Shown: piece by piece, positions 14,483 to 22,476 of the stretch
Numbering within the stretch: the stretch's first letter is position 1
Layout: each line of letters starts with the position of its first letter
Assembly: GCA_030748805.1 (NCBI GenBank)
Contig: JASMLG010000008.1
Span: 1-26,129, forward strand
Length of the DNA stretch: 26,129 bases
Direction: 5' to 3'
From: Phycisphaerales bacterium
GTDB taxonomy: Bacteria; Planctomycetota; Phycisphaerae; Phycisphaerales; SM1A02
The notes under the pieces: generated by a model
The model's input: the letters and a program-made list of their open reading frames with translations, nothing else
Databases searched by the model: none
What the model was told of the DNA's origin: nothing
Made by a program: the position numbers and the translations under genes

Positions 14483-15576
14483 TCACCAAAGCAAGTTCGA
14501 ACAGCTCTTGCCGCGCGAATAAACCTGTGATTATTTGGAACTAGTCGTTGTTTGCCAGCCGCATCAAGTATGTTTTTTGCTTCAATGTGACCATCTTGTA
14601 AACAGACCATTATGTTGAATTTTCCCGCCATTGCTAATTCAAATGCAGCAGTTGCAAAAGTTGTTGCAACTACTCTATCCGTTGCTGCTGGCTCACCACC
14701 TCTTTGAATGTGCCCCAGTGTAGTAGTCCTCGTTTCAATACCAGTGCGTTCTTCGATTTCATGTGCAAGGAGTTGACCGATTCCCCCAAGTCGAATTGGA
14801 TCAGGGCTATTATCAATATGTTTTGAAACAACCTGTTTTTCGCCAATAGCATGTGCACCTTCAGCGCACGCAATAATTGAAAAACCACTGTGTTCACTTC
14901 TTCTGGCAACAACAAACTCACAGATCTTATCCATGTCAAAAGGAATCTCAGGAATTAAAATAACATCAGATCCAGAGGCGAGTCCGCTAGCAAGAGTGAG
15001 CCATCCGGAGTTTCTCCCCATCAGTTCGCAAATCATAACTCTATGGTGACTGTCACCAGTTGAATGCAATCGATCTAGAGCCATTGTTCCAATTCTAGTT
15101 GCGGTTGTAAATCCAATTGTCAAGTCAGTTCCATAGATATCATTATCAATTGTTTTTGGCACTCCTATGCAGGGTAATCCAACTTCAACTAGAGGTTTAG
15201 TGCATGTAAAAGTTCCATCACCTCCAATTACAAACAACAAATCAATATGGTGCTCTTCCGCATTTGCCATGCATCTATCCACAGCATTGGAGTAAATGGG
15301 TTTTCCGTTTTCGTCTTTGCCTTCGTAATAATTCTCTGGTGAACATTTATTATTAGTACCAAGAATAGTTCCACCTCTTGTGAGGATGCCTGAGAGTGTG
15401 TTTATGTCTAGATGCTCAATGCGATTTTCGATTAAACCTTGGTATCCATCATGTATACCAACAACTTCAATCCCATTGAATATGGCGGATTTCCCAATCC
15501 CCCTTATGGCAGCATTTAGCCCTGGGCAATCGCCTCCACCGGTCAATATCCCAATTCGTTTAATAGATGTTGTCAT
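14479..15576 (-). CDS. pfkA: 6-phosphofructokinase
   Basis: Phosphorylates fructose-6-phosphate in glycolysis. Family motifs: ILTGGGDCPGLNAAIRG, FVIGGDGTFT (118-121 GGDG), PKTIDNDIYGTD (140-151, catalytic Asp144) and MGRNSGWL. Gly121 at the position that distinguishes donors favours ATP over pyrophosphate, while Lys141 is the residue usually seen in PPi enzymes and in plant-type ATP enzymes. I therefore predict ATP use with some doubt. At 365 residues it is longer than E. coli PfkA, with an insertion around NKCSPENYYEGKDENGKPIY. It ends convergently with gmhB (4-bp overlap) and is divergent from lysS. Confidence 0.92.
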   Translation of the reverse strand: MTTSIKRIGILTGGGDCPGLNAAIRGIGKSAIFNGIEVVGIHDGYQGLIENRIEHLDINTLSGILTRGGTILGTNNKCSPENYYEGKDENGKPIYSNAVDRCMANAEEHHIDLLFVIGGDGTFTCTKPLVEVGLPCIGVPKTIDNDIYGTDLTIGFTTATRIGTMALDRLHSTGDSHHRVMICELMGRNSGWLTLASGLASGSDVILIPEIPFDMDKICEFVVARRSEHSGFSIIACAEGAHAIGEKQVVSKHIDNSPDPIRLGGIGQLLAHEIEERTGIETRTTTLGHIQRGGEPAATDRVVATTFATAAFELAMAGKFNIMVCLQDGHIEAKNILDAAGKQRLVPNNHRFIRAARAVRTCFGD

Positions 15577-15632
15577 ATTCTTGTAAGCCCTTGTTTCAAA
15601 TCTAACCTAAGCAAGTTACCATCCTACCTTCT

Positions 15633-17171
15633 ATGACAGAACAAAAAGTACAACAACAGGATGATTCCCAACTAGTTGCAGCAAGACGAGCAAAAATGGG
15701 ACGGTGGATTGATGATTATGGTGTCTATCCATGGGGCAAGAGAGTTGATGGGTTAATTTCTCTTGAAACCGCTCGCGCTCACTTTAACCAAGAAGCCCAT
15801 GACGCGTTTAAAGAAGATAGTGAGAACGACGAAAGACCAACAGTTAAAGTTGCCGGTCGATGTATTCAACATCGTGCAATGGGGAAATTAACGTTTCTTG
15901 TTATTCGTGATGACAGTGGCGATTTACAAATCAGTTGTTCCAAAGCGGCAATGCCAATCGAGCAATTTAAGGTTGCAAGTAAACTTGATTACGGAGACAT
16001 CGTTGTTGCACACGGCAAGATGGGGATGACGAATAAGGGCGAGATTTGCGTTTGGGCTGATTCATTTGAACTGGCTTGTAAATCACTCGCTCCACCACCA
16101 GAAAAATTTCATGGTTTAAGTGATGCAGAGACACGCTACAGACAGCGATATGTTGACATGTACACAAATGAAGAGACCATAAAGACATTTAAAACACGAT
16201 CTCTAATTGTTTCGACGATTCGTTCTTTTATGCACGATGAGGGTTATCTTGAAGTTGAAACACCAATGATGCAGCCAATTGTTGGGGGTGCTGCCGCTAG
16301 ACCTTTTGAGACACATCATAATGCTCTTGACATTCCTCTATTTTTGCGGATAGCACCAGAACTTTATTTAAAAAGATTGCTTGTTGGAGGAATGCGTAAG
16401 GTATTTGAAATCAATCGCAATTTTCGAAACGAGGGCATTTCAAGAAGACACAATCCTGAGTTTACGATGTTGGAATCGTATGCTGCGTTTGGCGACTGTG
16501 AAACAATGATGGAATTGACAGAGGGAATGATCCGTGCATCGGCTAATGCAGTTGGTGATGCCACGGCAATTGCGTATGGCGATTTAACTATTGATTATGC
16601 GAAACCATTTGACAGAGTGACGTATGGCGAACTGTTTGAAAAAGCACTCGGCTGTTCAATGCACGATGAAGAGGCGGTACGGACAAAGGCGGGGGAACTG
16701 GGCTTTGGTGATGCAGCGACGAAAAACCACTGGCTTCTTGTCAGCGATTTATTTGATGGTCGCGCTGAATCAACTCTTGATGCAAGTCGCCCGACATTTG
16801 TTACCGATTTCCCCAGCGCTATCTCGCCACTAACTCGACCACATGAAGATGATGCAACATTGTCTCACCGCTGGGAGTTGTTTATTGCAGATATGGAAAT
16901 TGCAAACGCTTACACCGAATTAAACGACCCCGATTTGCAGCTGCAAAGATTCACTGAACAACTAGATGGCGCCGATGATGAAGTGAACGCATTTCGTTCG
17001 CTCGATGAGGACTTTATTCACGCTTTGCGAGTTGGCATGCCGCCTGCGGGTGGTTTGGGTTTAGGAATAGATCGGCTTGTTATGTTACTTACGGGAATGG
17101 AATCGATTCGCGATGTCATTCTCTTTCCCTTGATGCGTCCACTGGAGCAGACCAATGAAAACGACTTATAA
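15633..17171 (+). CDS. lysS: Lysyl-tRNA synthetase, class II
   Basis: Charges tRNA-Lys. Residues about 70-150 form the anticodon-binding OB fold (VKVAGRCIQHRAMGKLTFLV). The class II core follows, with motif 1 near residues 195-215 (GYLEVETPMMQPIVGGAAARPF), motif 2 FEINRNFRNEGISRRHNPEF (258-277) and motif 3 GLGLGIDRLVMLLTG (about 474-488). The length of 512 is normal. The upstream sequence has TACCAT 10 nt before ATG and no Shine-Dalgarno, a looser version of the leaderless pattern. It overlaps the next gene by 17 bp, so lysS, the transglutaminase-like gene and the dehydratase form one operon. Confidence 0.96.
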   Translation: MTEQKVQQQDDSQLVAARRAKMGRWIDDYGVYPWGKRVDGLISLETARAHFNQEAHDAFKEDSENDERPTVKVAGRCIQHRAMGKLTFLVIRDDSGDLQISCSKAAMPIEQFKVASKLDYGDIVVAHGKMGMTNKGEICVWADSFELACKSLAPPPEKFHGLSDAETRYRQRYVDMYTNEETIKTFKTRSLIVSTIRSFMHDEGYLEVETPMMQPIVGGAAARPFETHHNALDIPLFLRIAPELYLKRLLVGGMRKVFEINRNFRNEGISRRHNPEFTMLESYAAFGDCETMMELTEGMIRASANAVGDATAIAYGDLTIDYAKPFDRVTYGELFEKALGCSMHDEEAVRTKAGELGFGDAATKNHWLLVSDLFDGRAESTLDASRPTFVTDFPSAISPLTRPHEDDATLSHRWELFIADMEIANAYTELNDPDLQLQRFTEQLDGADDEVNAFRSLDEDFIHALRVGMPPAGGLGLGIDRLVMLLTGMESIRDVILFPLMRPLEQTNENDL

Positions 17172-18627
17172 ACTTATCACATTACTAGCTGTATTTATAT
17201 CTTTTAGTGCTTTTGCAGAATGGCAAAACCAAGAAGACAATTGGTACAGCGTGACAATTGATTCCTCCAAATCAGGTTGGGCTCATGAATTTGTAGATGT
17301 AGACAGTGAAACCAAAAATATTAGATCAACCAAAGTTCAAAATATGATGTTATCTCGCGGAGGTGTTGAGATATCGATTAGCGTTTCGTCAGTATTTTTG
17401 GAAACAGAAGATGGTAAACCTATTTCAGTTGGTTCAACTCAAGAAGCAATGGGAATGGTGCAAGAAACCCACTGGAAATTTGACGACGGCATGTTAGAAA
17501 TGACTACCCAAGCTGGCGGGGAGCCCATTGTAAAGCAGGTTCCACTACCAAAGAAGCCATGGCTAACTCCTCAAGCAGTAAAGCGGATGTTTAAAAGGAA
17601 GATGAAAGAGGGACTGACAGAGATTGCTTATCAAACGATGACCCCAGAACTTGGACCATCTATCATTACAGTTATGATGACAAAGACAGGAGAAAAAGTG
17701 AGAGATATTCTTGGAGAGGAAAAAACCGTAATCTCTTGGGAAACAGTGAATGACAAAATGCCCGTAGTTGGGACGGAACTTTATACATCAGACGGATTGC
17801 ACGTTGGTTCTTCGGTTAATGCAGGGTTTGGTGCCATAGAAAACAAAATAATGTCTAAGTTCGATGCCTTGTCTCCCATCAACGAAGTTCCGGAATTAAT
17901 GTTTAGTTTGTTTATTGAACCAAATAAAAAAATATCTAATGACGCAAACAAGTTGACAATGAAAGTTGAGTCAAAAGATGGATCACCCTTAAATCTTCCT
18001 TCGGTTGGAATGCAGAGAGCGACGAGTAATGATGACGGATCAGTAACTCTGGTTGTTGATTTAAATTCTCCTTCTTCTGCTACAGCTGAAGAATTAACAA
18101 ATGAGAAGTTCTTAAGCAAATCAGCGATTTGTGATGGTACTGATGAGGCAGTAGTTGCAATTGCAACTGAAGCATTAGAACCTCTTCCCCAAGATGCTTC
18201 TGACAAAGAGAAGGCACTATTGTTAAGGTCAAAGGTCTTTGACTTCATTGAAGAGAAGGGAATGTCCACTGCATTTGCGTCCGCCTCGCAAACTGCAAGA
18301 AGTAAGGCAGGTGACTGCAGTGAACACGCAGTGTTGCTTTGTGGAGTTCTTCGCGCAGCCGATATTCCTTCACGTGGTGTGATGGGTATGGTTTATGTCC
18401 CACAAATTGGGGGACCTAATGGTGTGTTTGGTTGGCACATGTGGTCTCAAGCATTAATAGATGGCAAATGGGTCGACCTTGATGCAACATTGAAAACTCC
18501 ATTTAACGTTGGGCACATAACTACAACAACAACTTCATTATCTGATGAGGATTTTGCTGCTGAAATGGGTAAAATCATTGAGACGATTGGCAACCTCAAT
18601 GTTGAAATTGTTGATGAAGAAAAATGA
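17155..18627 (+). CDS. Secreted transglutaminase-like (papain-fold) protein
   Basis: Begins with a signal peptide (MKTTYKLITLLAVFISFSAF, likely cut after AFA at 19-21), so it is exported. Residues about 22-320 are a beta-rich region of unknown type. Residues about 345-450 form a transglutaminase-like domain with Cys388 in KAGDCSEHAVLLCGVLRAAD, His428 in FGWHMWSQALIDGKW and Asp443 in VDLDAT, the expected Cys-His-Asp triad. Such proteins may be peptidases or cross-linking enzymes in the envelope. The substrate is unknown. Overlap with lysS (17 bp) and ATGA overlap with the dehydratase (18624-18627) show translational coupling, an unusual partnership for an exported protein. Confidence 0.85.
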   Translation: MKTTYKLITLLAVFISFSAFAEWQNQEDNWYSVTIDSSKSGWAHEFVDVDSETKNIRSTKVQNMMLSRGGVEISISVSSVFLETEDGKPISVGSTQEAMGMVQETHWKFDDGMLEMTTQAGGEPIVKQVPLPKKPWLTPQAVKRMFKRKMKEGLTEIAYQTMTPELGPSIITVMMTKTGEKVRDILGEEKTVISWETVNDKMPVVGTELYTSDGLHVGSSVNAGFGAIENKIMSKFDALSPINEVPELMFSLFIEPNKKISNDANKLTMKVESKDGSPLNLPSVGMQRATSNDDGSVTLVVDLNSPSSATAEELTNEKFLSKSAICDGTDEAVVAIATEALEPLPQDASDKEKALLLRSKVFDFIEEKGMSTAFASASQTARSKAGDCSEHAVLLCGVLRAADIPSRGVMGMVYVPQIGGPNGVFGWHMWSQALIDGKWVDLDATLKTPFNVGHITTTTTSLSDEDFAAEMGKIIETIGNLNVEIVDEEK

Positions 18628-19490
18628 ATGAATTTGATCTTCCAACTAGATCCGAAGATGGGCATAAGGGAACATTCGGAAGTGTCTGTGTAATAGGAGG
18701 TCAACGAAGTGAAGATGGCTTGGTAATGGTTGGGGCACCAACTCTTGCTGCAAATGCTGCGATGCGAAGTGGGTGTGGAACTGTAATGCTCTCTATGCCG
18801 CAACAACTTTTACAAACTGGACTTGCTCTGTCGCCAACTGCAACCGGAATAGAACTTCCTGTTGATGAAGTAGGTCGACTAATTCCAAGTGCAGTGATTG
18901 AATCATTAGATAAACACGCTTCTGGTTGTAGATGTTTGGTAATAGGACCGGGTTTTGGAACTGACTGGCCTCAACAACAAATTATCGCGACACTATTATC
19001 AAGAGACGATCGCCCAGTCATCCTTGATGCTGATGGATTAAACGCGCTATCAAAATTACCTTCTGGTCAACTTGAATTAAGAGCCCCAACAATAATGACA
19101 CCACATATTGGTGAATACAAACGGCTTGCAGCAGCTGCAGGTGTTGATATCGTTTCGGCAGAAGCATTGGCGCAAGCTTACGGTTGCATTGTTGTTTTGA
19201 AAAGCAACGTGACGCAGATTTCTGATGGAGTTCACTCCGTAAAAGAAGTTGATGGAAGCGCGGTGCTAGCAACTGGTGGTAGTGGGGATGTGTTAACTGG
19301 TATTATTGCTGGGTTGCTTGCACAATATGGCATGGGTTACGTTGAACATTTATTTGATGCCGCTGTACTTGGTGTGAGAGTTCACTCAATGGCAGGTGAA
19401 TCGTTTGCATGTGACCATGGAAACACAGGAATGCTTGCCACGGATTTACTGACTCGCGTGCCGAGCGTTATACATTCGTTGCGTACTTGA
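18624..19490 (+). CDS. nnrD: ADP/ATP-dependent NAD(P)H-hydrate dehydratase (YjeF C-terminal type)
   Basis: Metabolite-repair enzyme that restores NAD(P)H from its damaged hydrate, using ADP or ATP. It has a ribokinase-like fold. Visible signatures: GTFGSVCVIGGQ (17-27), LVIGPGFG (105-112), VILDADGLNAL (132-142), MTPHIGEYKRL (158-168) and the catalytic ATGGSGDVLTGIIAGLLAQ (217-235, Asp222). It is a stand-alone dehydratase of 288 residues, without the N-terminal NnrE epimerase found in fused YjeF. The epimerase must be elsewhere. The start overlaps the preceding stop as ATGA. A repeat cluster follows the stop. Confidence 0.92.
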   Translation: MNEFDLPTRSEDGHKGTFGSVCVIGGQRSEDGLVMVGAPTLAANAAMRSGCGTVMLSMPQQLLQTGLALSPTATGIELPVDEVGRLIPSAVIESLDKHASGCRCLVIGPGFGTDWPQQQIIATLLSRDDRPVILDADGLNALSKLPSGQLELRAPTIMTPHIGEYKRLAAAAGVDIVSAEALAQAYGCIVVLKSNVTQISDGVHSVKEVDGSAVLATGGSGDVLTGIIAGLLAQYGMGYVEHLFDAAVLGVRVHSMAGESFACDHGNTGMLATDLLTRVPSVIHSLRT

Positions 19491-19513
19491 ATTAAATGAA
19501 ACTGTGCAAACAT

Positions 19514-19680
19514 GCTTAACAACTCGCTAAGGGGACACCCACATGAATTCTAGTGACAGCCACTGTCGCTCCCTGACTCGCTCTGGGGGACAGTCACTTC
19601 GAAGTCACTGTTGCTCGCGGGCTTGCTCTTTGTGACAGTCACTGTCGCTCGTGGGCTCGCTCTGTGTGACAGTTACGTTG
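19514..19680. repeat. Dispersed repeat cluster upstream of the HD exoribonuclease
   Basis: Begins with gcttaacaactcgctaagg, ggacaccca (shared, inverted, with 11446-11475). Three degenerate copies of GACAGTCACTGTCGCTCGTGGGCTCGCTCTG then follow (about 19552, 19600 and 19632), plus GACAGTCACTTCGAA and GTGACAGTTACGTTGAA. It fills the whole gap between nnrD and the next gene. No ORF is seen in it. Confidence 0.75.
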
Positions 19681-19693
19681 AAATTGCTACACT
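19672..19693 (+). promoter_or_regulatory. Candidate promoter of the HD exoribonuclease gene
   Basis: TACACT (19688-19693) lies 6 nt before ATG 19700. A GTGACA close to 16 bp further up comes from the repeat itself and resembles a -35 TTGACA. This suggests the repeat supplies part of the promoter. Confidence 0.4.
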
Positions 19694-19699
19694 ACGGCA

Positions 19700-20680
19700 A
19701 TGAGTTCAACAAAAGTATCGGAGATGACAGGGCAGGGGTTTGCACATGGTGTGTACTCTCTAGTGAATCCTCAAATTGGAACAACTAGAAACGGAGAACC
19801 GTTTCTTAAGTGTTTGCTAAGAGATGCAACGGGAGAAGCAATTGGTCGTTTATGGAGATTTGATCCAGCAACTATGCAAGATATTACTTCTACTGGTTTT
19901 GTGCGAATTGAGGGCTCTCAAGAAATGTACCAAGATAAGTTGCAGATTAAGATTGGAGAAATATGGCCCCACGAACCCTCGCCTGAAGAGTTAACCGATT
20001 TGCTTCCTAGTTCTCGTAAGAACATTGATGAGATGTTCGATGAAGTAACAAGTATTATTCATTCCATCGACCACCCCGCGGCTAAAGCTCTTGGGGCAGC
20101 GTACCTTGATGATGCGAAATTGATGGAAGATTTTCGAGTTGCACCAGCAGCCATGCAAATACATCACGCTTGGATTGGTGGTTTACTCGAACACACGTTG
20201 CAATTGATGAAGTTAGCTGACTCAATGTTGCCATATTATCCACGGTTGAACCGAGATATTATTTTGCTTGGACTTTTTATTCATGACATGGGAAAAGTCG
20301 AAGAACTCTGTTGGGATCGTGGTTTTGAATACACTCGTGAAGGAAACTTGATTGGGCATATTGCTCGGGGTGCAATGTGGCTTGAAGATAAAGCGAAAGT
20401 TGCTGAAGAAAATCTCGGTGGATCATTGCCAGATGGATTTATTACTGTGTTACAACATATTGTATTAAGCCATCATGGACAACTTGAACATGGTGCTGCA
20501 AAACTGCCGTCGACACCAGAAGCAATTTTTGTATCACAGTTAGACAATCTTGATGCTCATACACAAAACTCACTCGATACCGCAAGACCGTGGATAAAAA
20601 CTGCCGTTGGCGATGAGGCGTTTACTGAACGACTGTGGTCATTAAATACTAAGTTGTACCGAAAAGACCCTCTTTCTTAA
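19700..20680 (+). CDS. YhaM-type 3'-5' exoribonuclease (OB fold plus HD domain)
   Basis: Resembles YhaM, a metal-dependent 3'-5' exoribonuclease of the HD superfamily. Residues about 10-90 form the OB-fold nucleic-acid-binding domain (FLKCLLRDATGEAIGRLWRF). Residues about 150-290 hold the HD domain: HHAWIGGLLEHTLQL (His165), FIHDMGKVEEL (His195-Asp196), the LSHHGQ motif and a later Asp in VSQLDNLDAH. The length of 326 fits the family (about 310-320). It is cytoplasmic, with no signal peptide. The start is SD-less with TACACT 6 nt upstream. It is monocistronic between a repeat cluster and the protease leader. Confidence 0.88.
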   Translation: MSSTKVSEMTGQGFAHGVYSLVNPQIGTTRNGEPFLKCLLRDATGEAIGRLWRFDPATMQDITSTGFVRIEGSQEMYQDKLQIKIGEIWPHEPSPEELTDLLPSSRKNIDEMFDEVTSIIHSIDHPAAKALGAAYLDDAKLMEDFRVAPAAMQIHHAWIGGLLEHTLQLMKLADSMLPYYPRLNRDIILLGLFIHDMGKVEELCWDRGFEYTREGNLIGHIARGAMWLEDKAKVAEENLGGSLPDGFITVLQHIVLSHHGQLEHGAAKLPSTPEAIFVSQLDNLDAHTQNSLDTARPWIKTAVGDEAFTERLWSLNTKLYRKDPLS

Positions 20681-20771
20681 CAATTAAAGCAGTAATTTTG
20701 TTTTTTATTAAATAAGAAGCAACTTTTCTTTGGGAAAATCGGATGTTTGTTGTACATTTCATATCTTGAGG

Positions 20772-20789
20772 TGCAGCAATGGTGCTGCA
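20772..20789 (+). promoter_or_regulatory. Leader hairpin before the first secreted protease
   Basis: TGCAGCA ATGG TGCTGCA is a perfect 7-bp hairpin 8 nt ahead of the GGAG ribosome-binding site (20798-20801). It may modulate initiation. The remaining gap 20681-20807 is AT-rich with no gene seen. Confidence 0.4.
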
Positions 20790-20807
20790 AAATCAACGGA
20801 GAAGATT

Positions 20808-22394
20808 ATGTTTACGACCATACTACTGTCATCTTTATGTATAGCTGCACCTAGTTTAACTTATGAACGCTTGCCTATTGAAGCGATTCCACAAATGACT
20901 GTTCCCTCGATTGACTATGCGAGGCAAAGCGATGAAGATTTTAATCGCGATCAAATGGGTCTTCCATATCGTTTTGCCGTTCCAAACGTAACTTCCGTAA
21001 CTCCATTCACCCATGGTCTGTGGGAACGAATTGAAGACAATCGGATGAGGTGGACTTATAGAGTAAGTTGCGACAACTCAACTTCGATGAATCTTGGGTT
21101 CAGTAGGTACAACATGCCACAAAGCGGATCGATGATTATTATGGATTCAACTGCACAAATCCAAATTCGTCCATTCACAGCAGAAGATAATAAGGATCAT
21201 GGAGAACTTTGGACTCCAATCATTCCTTCGAATGAAGCAGTTATTGAAATAGTTGTAGATCGCTCTGAGAAAAAACTAGTTGATAAAAACATTGAGTTGA
21301 CATCTATTAATGCTGGATATCGTGGTTTCAGAACGGGTGAAAATCGTGGGTCTTCAGAGTCATGCAACATAGATGTCGTTTGTCCAGAAGGAGATGATTG
21401 GTGGAATGAAATACCATCAGTTGGTGTATACACTCTAAGTGGTTGGTTCACATGTTCAGGTGCAATGATTAACAATACTGCACAGGATCAGACACCATAC
21501 TTTCTAACAGCAAATCACTGTGGAGTAACAAGTAGTACCGACTCTTCAATAGTTGTTTATTGGAATCACCAAAATTCATATTGTAGAACTCCTGGAAGTA
21601 ATGATAGTGGTGGAAATGGTAACGGAAGTTATAGCCAGTTTACTAGTGGTTCAACCATGAGAGCAACCCGTAGTTATACTGACTTTACTCTTACTGAACT
21701 ATCTTCAATCCCAAACCTAGCATGGGGTATTACTTATTCTGGTTGGTCACGTAACACAAGTACTTATGGTGTTGGCGCAGGTATTCATCATCCAGAGACA
21801 GCAGAGAAACGGATTTCATTTCCTGACTATTCAAACGCAAGCGGAGAATATTGGAATGTAAACTGGTCCGAAGGAAGGACTGCTCCTGGTTCTTCTGGCT
21901 CTCCACTTTATGATTCAAATCACAGGATTGTAGGGCAGTTGTGTTGTGGTTCATCCTATTGTCCGAACGACTTGAACGATTACTACGGAAGATCGATTGG
22001 ACTCTCATGGTCTGGAAGTAGCGGAAGCAGTTTGAATGAATGGCTTGATCCACTGGGAACAAATCAAATGACCCTTAATACCTTAAACGATGGGATACCT
22101 GAAACAGGTGCATGTTGTATTGGTAACAGCGGTTCATGTGTTGATATATACGAAGTTAACTGCAATGCGGGTGGCGGTACTTTTCTTGGCGAAGGAACTA
22201 CTTGTGCAGATGGTGGATGCGCTCCAGCCGGATGCGATTCAGATGTAAACGGCGATGGAACAACTGATGTTAGCGATATCCTTGATGTTGTTGGTGCATG
22301 GGGCACTTCTGACTCTGATGCTGATGTAAACGACGATGGTGTTGTAAACGTCGCAGACCTGCTTGTAATTATTGATGGTTGGGGACCTTGCTAA
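20808..22394 (+). CDS. Secreted trypsin-like serine protease with C-terminal dockerin-like repeat
   Basis: Exported protein of 528 residues. The signal peptide is MFTTILLSSLCIAAPS. The middle is a chymotrypsin-fold peptidase with a lysyl-endopeptidase-like layout. His237 is in LTANHCGV, Asp292 in YTDFTLTEL and Ser363 in APGSSGSPLYD. Many paired Cys (SCNIDVVCPEG, QLCCGSSYC) suggest disulfides. Then come a GACC-type Cys-rich module (about 434-471) and a calcium-binding dockerin-like pair, CDSDVNGDGTTDVSDILDVV and ADVNDDGVVNVADLLVIIDG, ending WGPC. ATG 20808 is chosen for its signal peptide and GGAG site. The frame opens further up at 20730. It is a close paralogue of the protein at 23732. Substrate specificity is not determinable. 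Confidence 0.88.
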   Translation: MFTTILLSSLCIAAPSLTYERLPIEAIPQMTVPSIDYARQSDEDFNRDQMGLPYRFAVPNVTSVTPFTHGLWERIEDNRMRWTYRVSCDNSTSMNLGFSRYNMPQSGSMIIMDSTAQIQIRPFTAEDNKDHGELWTPIIPSNEAVIEIVVDRSEKKLVDKNIELTSINAGYRGFRTGENRGSSESCNIDVVCPEGDDWWNEIPSVGVYTLSGWFTCSGAMINNTAQDQTPYFLTANHCGVTSSTDSSIVVYWNHQNSYCRTPGSNDSGGNGNGSYSQFTSGSTMRATRSYTDFTLTELSSIPNLAWGITYSGWSRNTSTYGVGAGIHHPETAEKRISFPDYSNASGEYWNVNWSEGRTAPGSSGSPLYDSNHRIVGQLCCGSSYCPNDLNDYYGRSIGLSWSGSSGSSLNEWLDPLGTNQMTLNTLNDGIPETGACCIGNSGSCVDIYEVNCNAGGGTFLGEGTTCADGGCAPAGCDSDVNGDGTTDVSDILDVVGAWGTSDSDADVNDDGVVNVADLLVIIDGWGPC

Positions 22395-22416
22395 AAAAAC
22401 AATCCCGCTGATTTCT

Positions 22417-22475
22417 CGTGACAGTCACGTCGAAACGTCCTTGCTGCGTGTTTGCAGTGTGACAGTCACGTCGAA
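22417..22475. repeat. Two inverted copies of the GTGAC-type repeat between convergent genes
   Basis: CGTGACAGTCACGTCGAA (22417-22434) and TGTGACAGTCACGTCGAA (22458-22475) are direct copies 41 bp apart. They are the reverse complement of TTCGACGTGACTGTCAC in the 3.5-5 kb repeats. They fill the 82-bp gap between the protease and the K+ channel stops and may serve as a bidirectional terminator. Confidence 0.75.
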
Positions 22476-22476
22476 T

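Noticed and set aside
15051..15061. GTGACTGTCAC inside pfkA, identical to the intergenic repeat core
   Set aside because: It encodes part of the conserved PFK segment STGDSHHR on the minus strand. The surrounding sequence does not match the repeat, so it is coincidental coding sequence.
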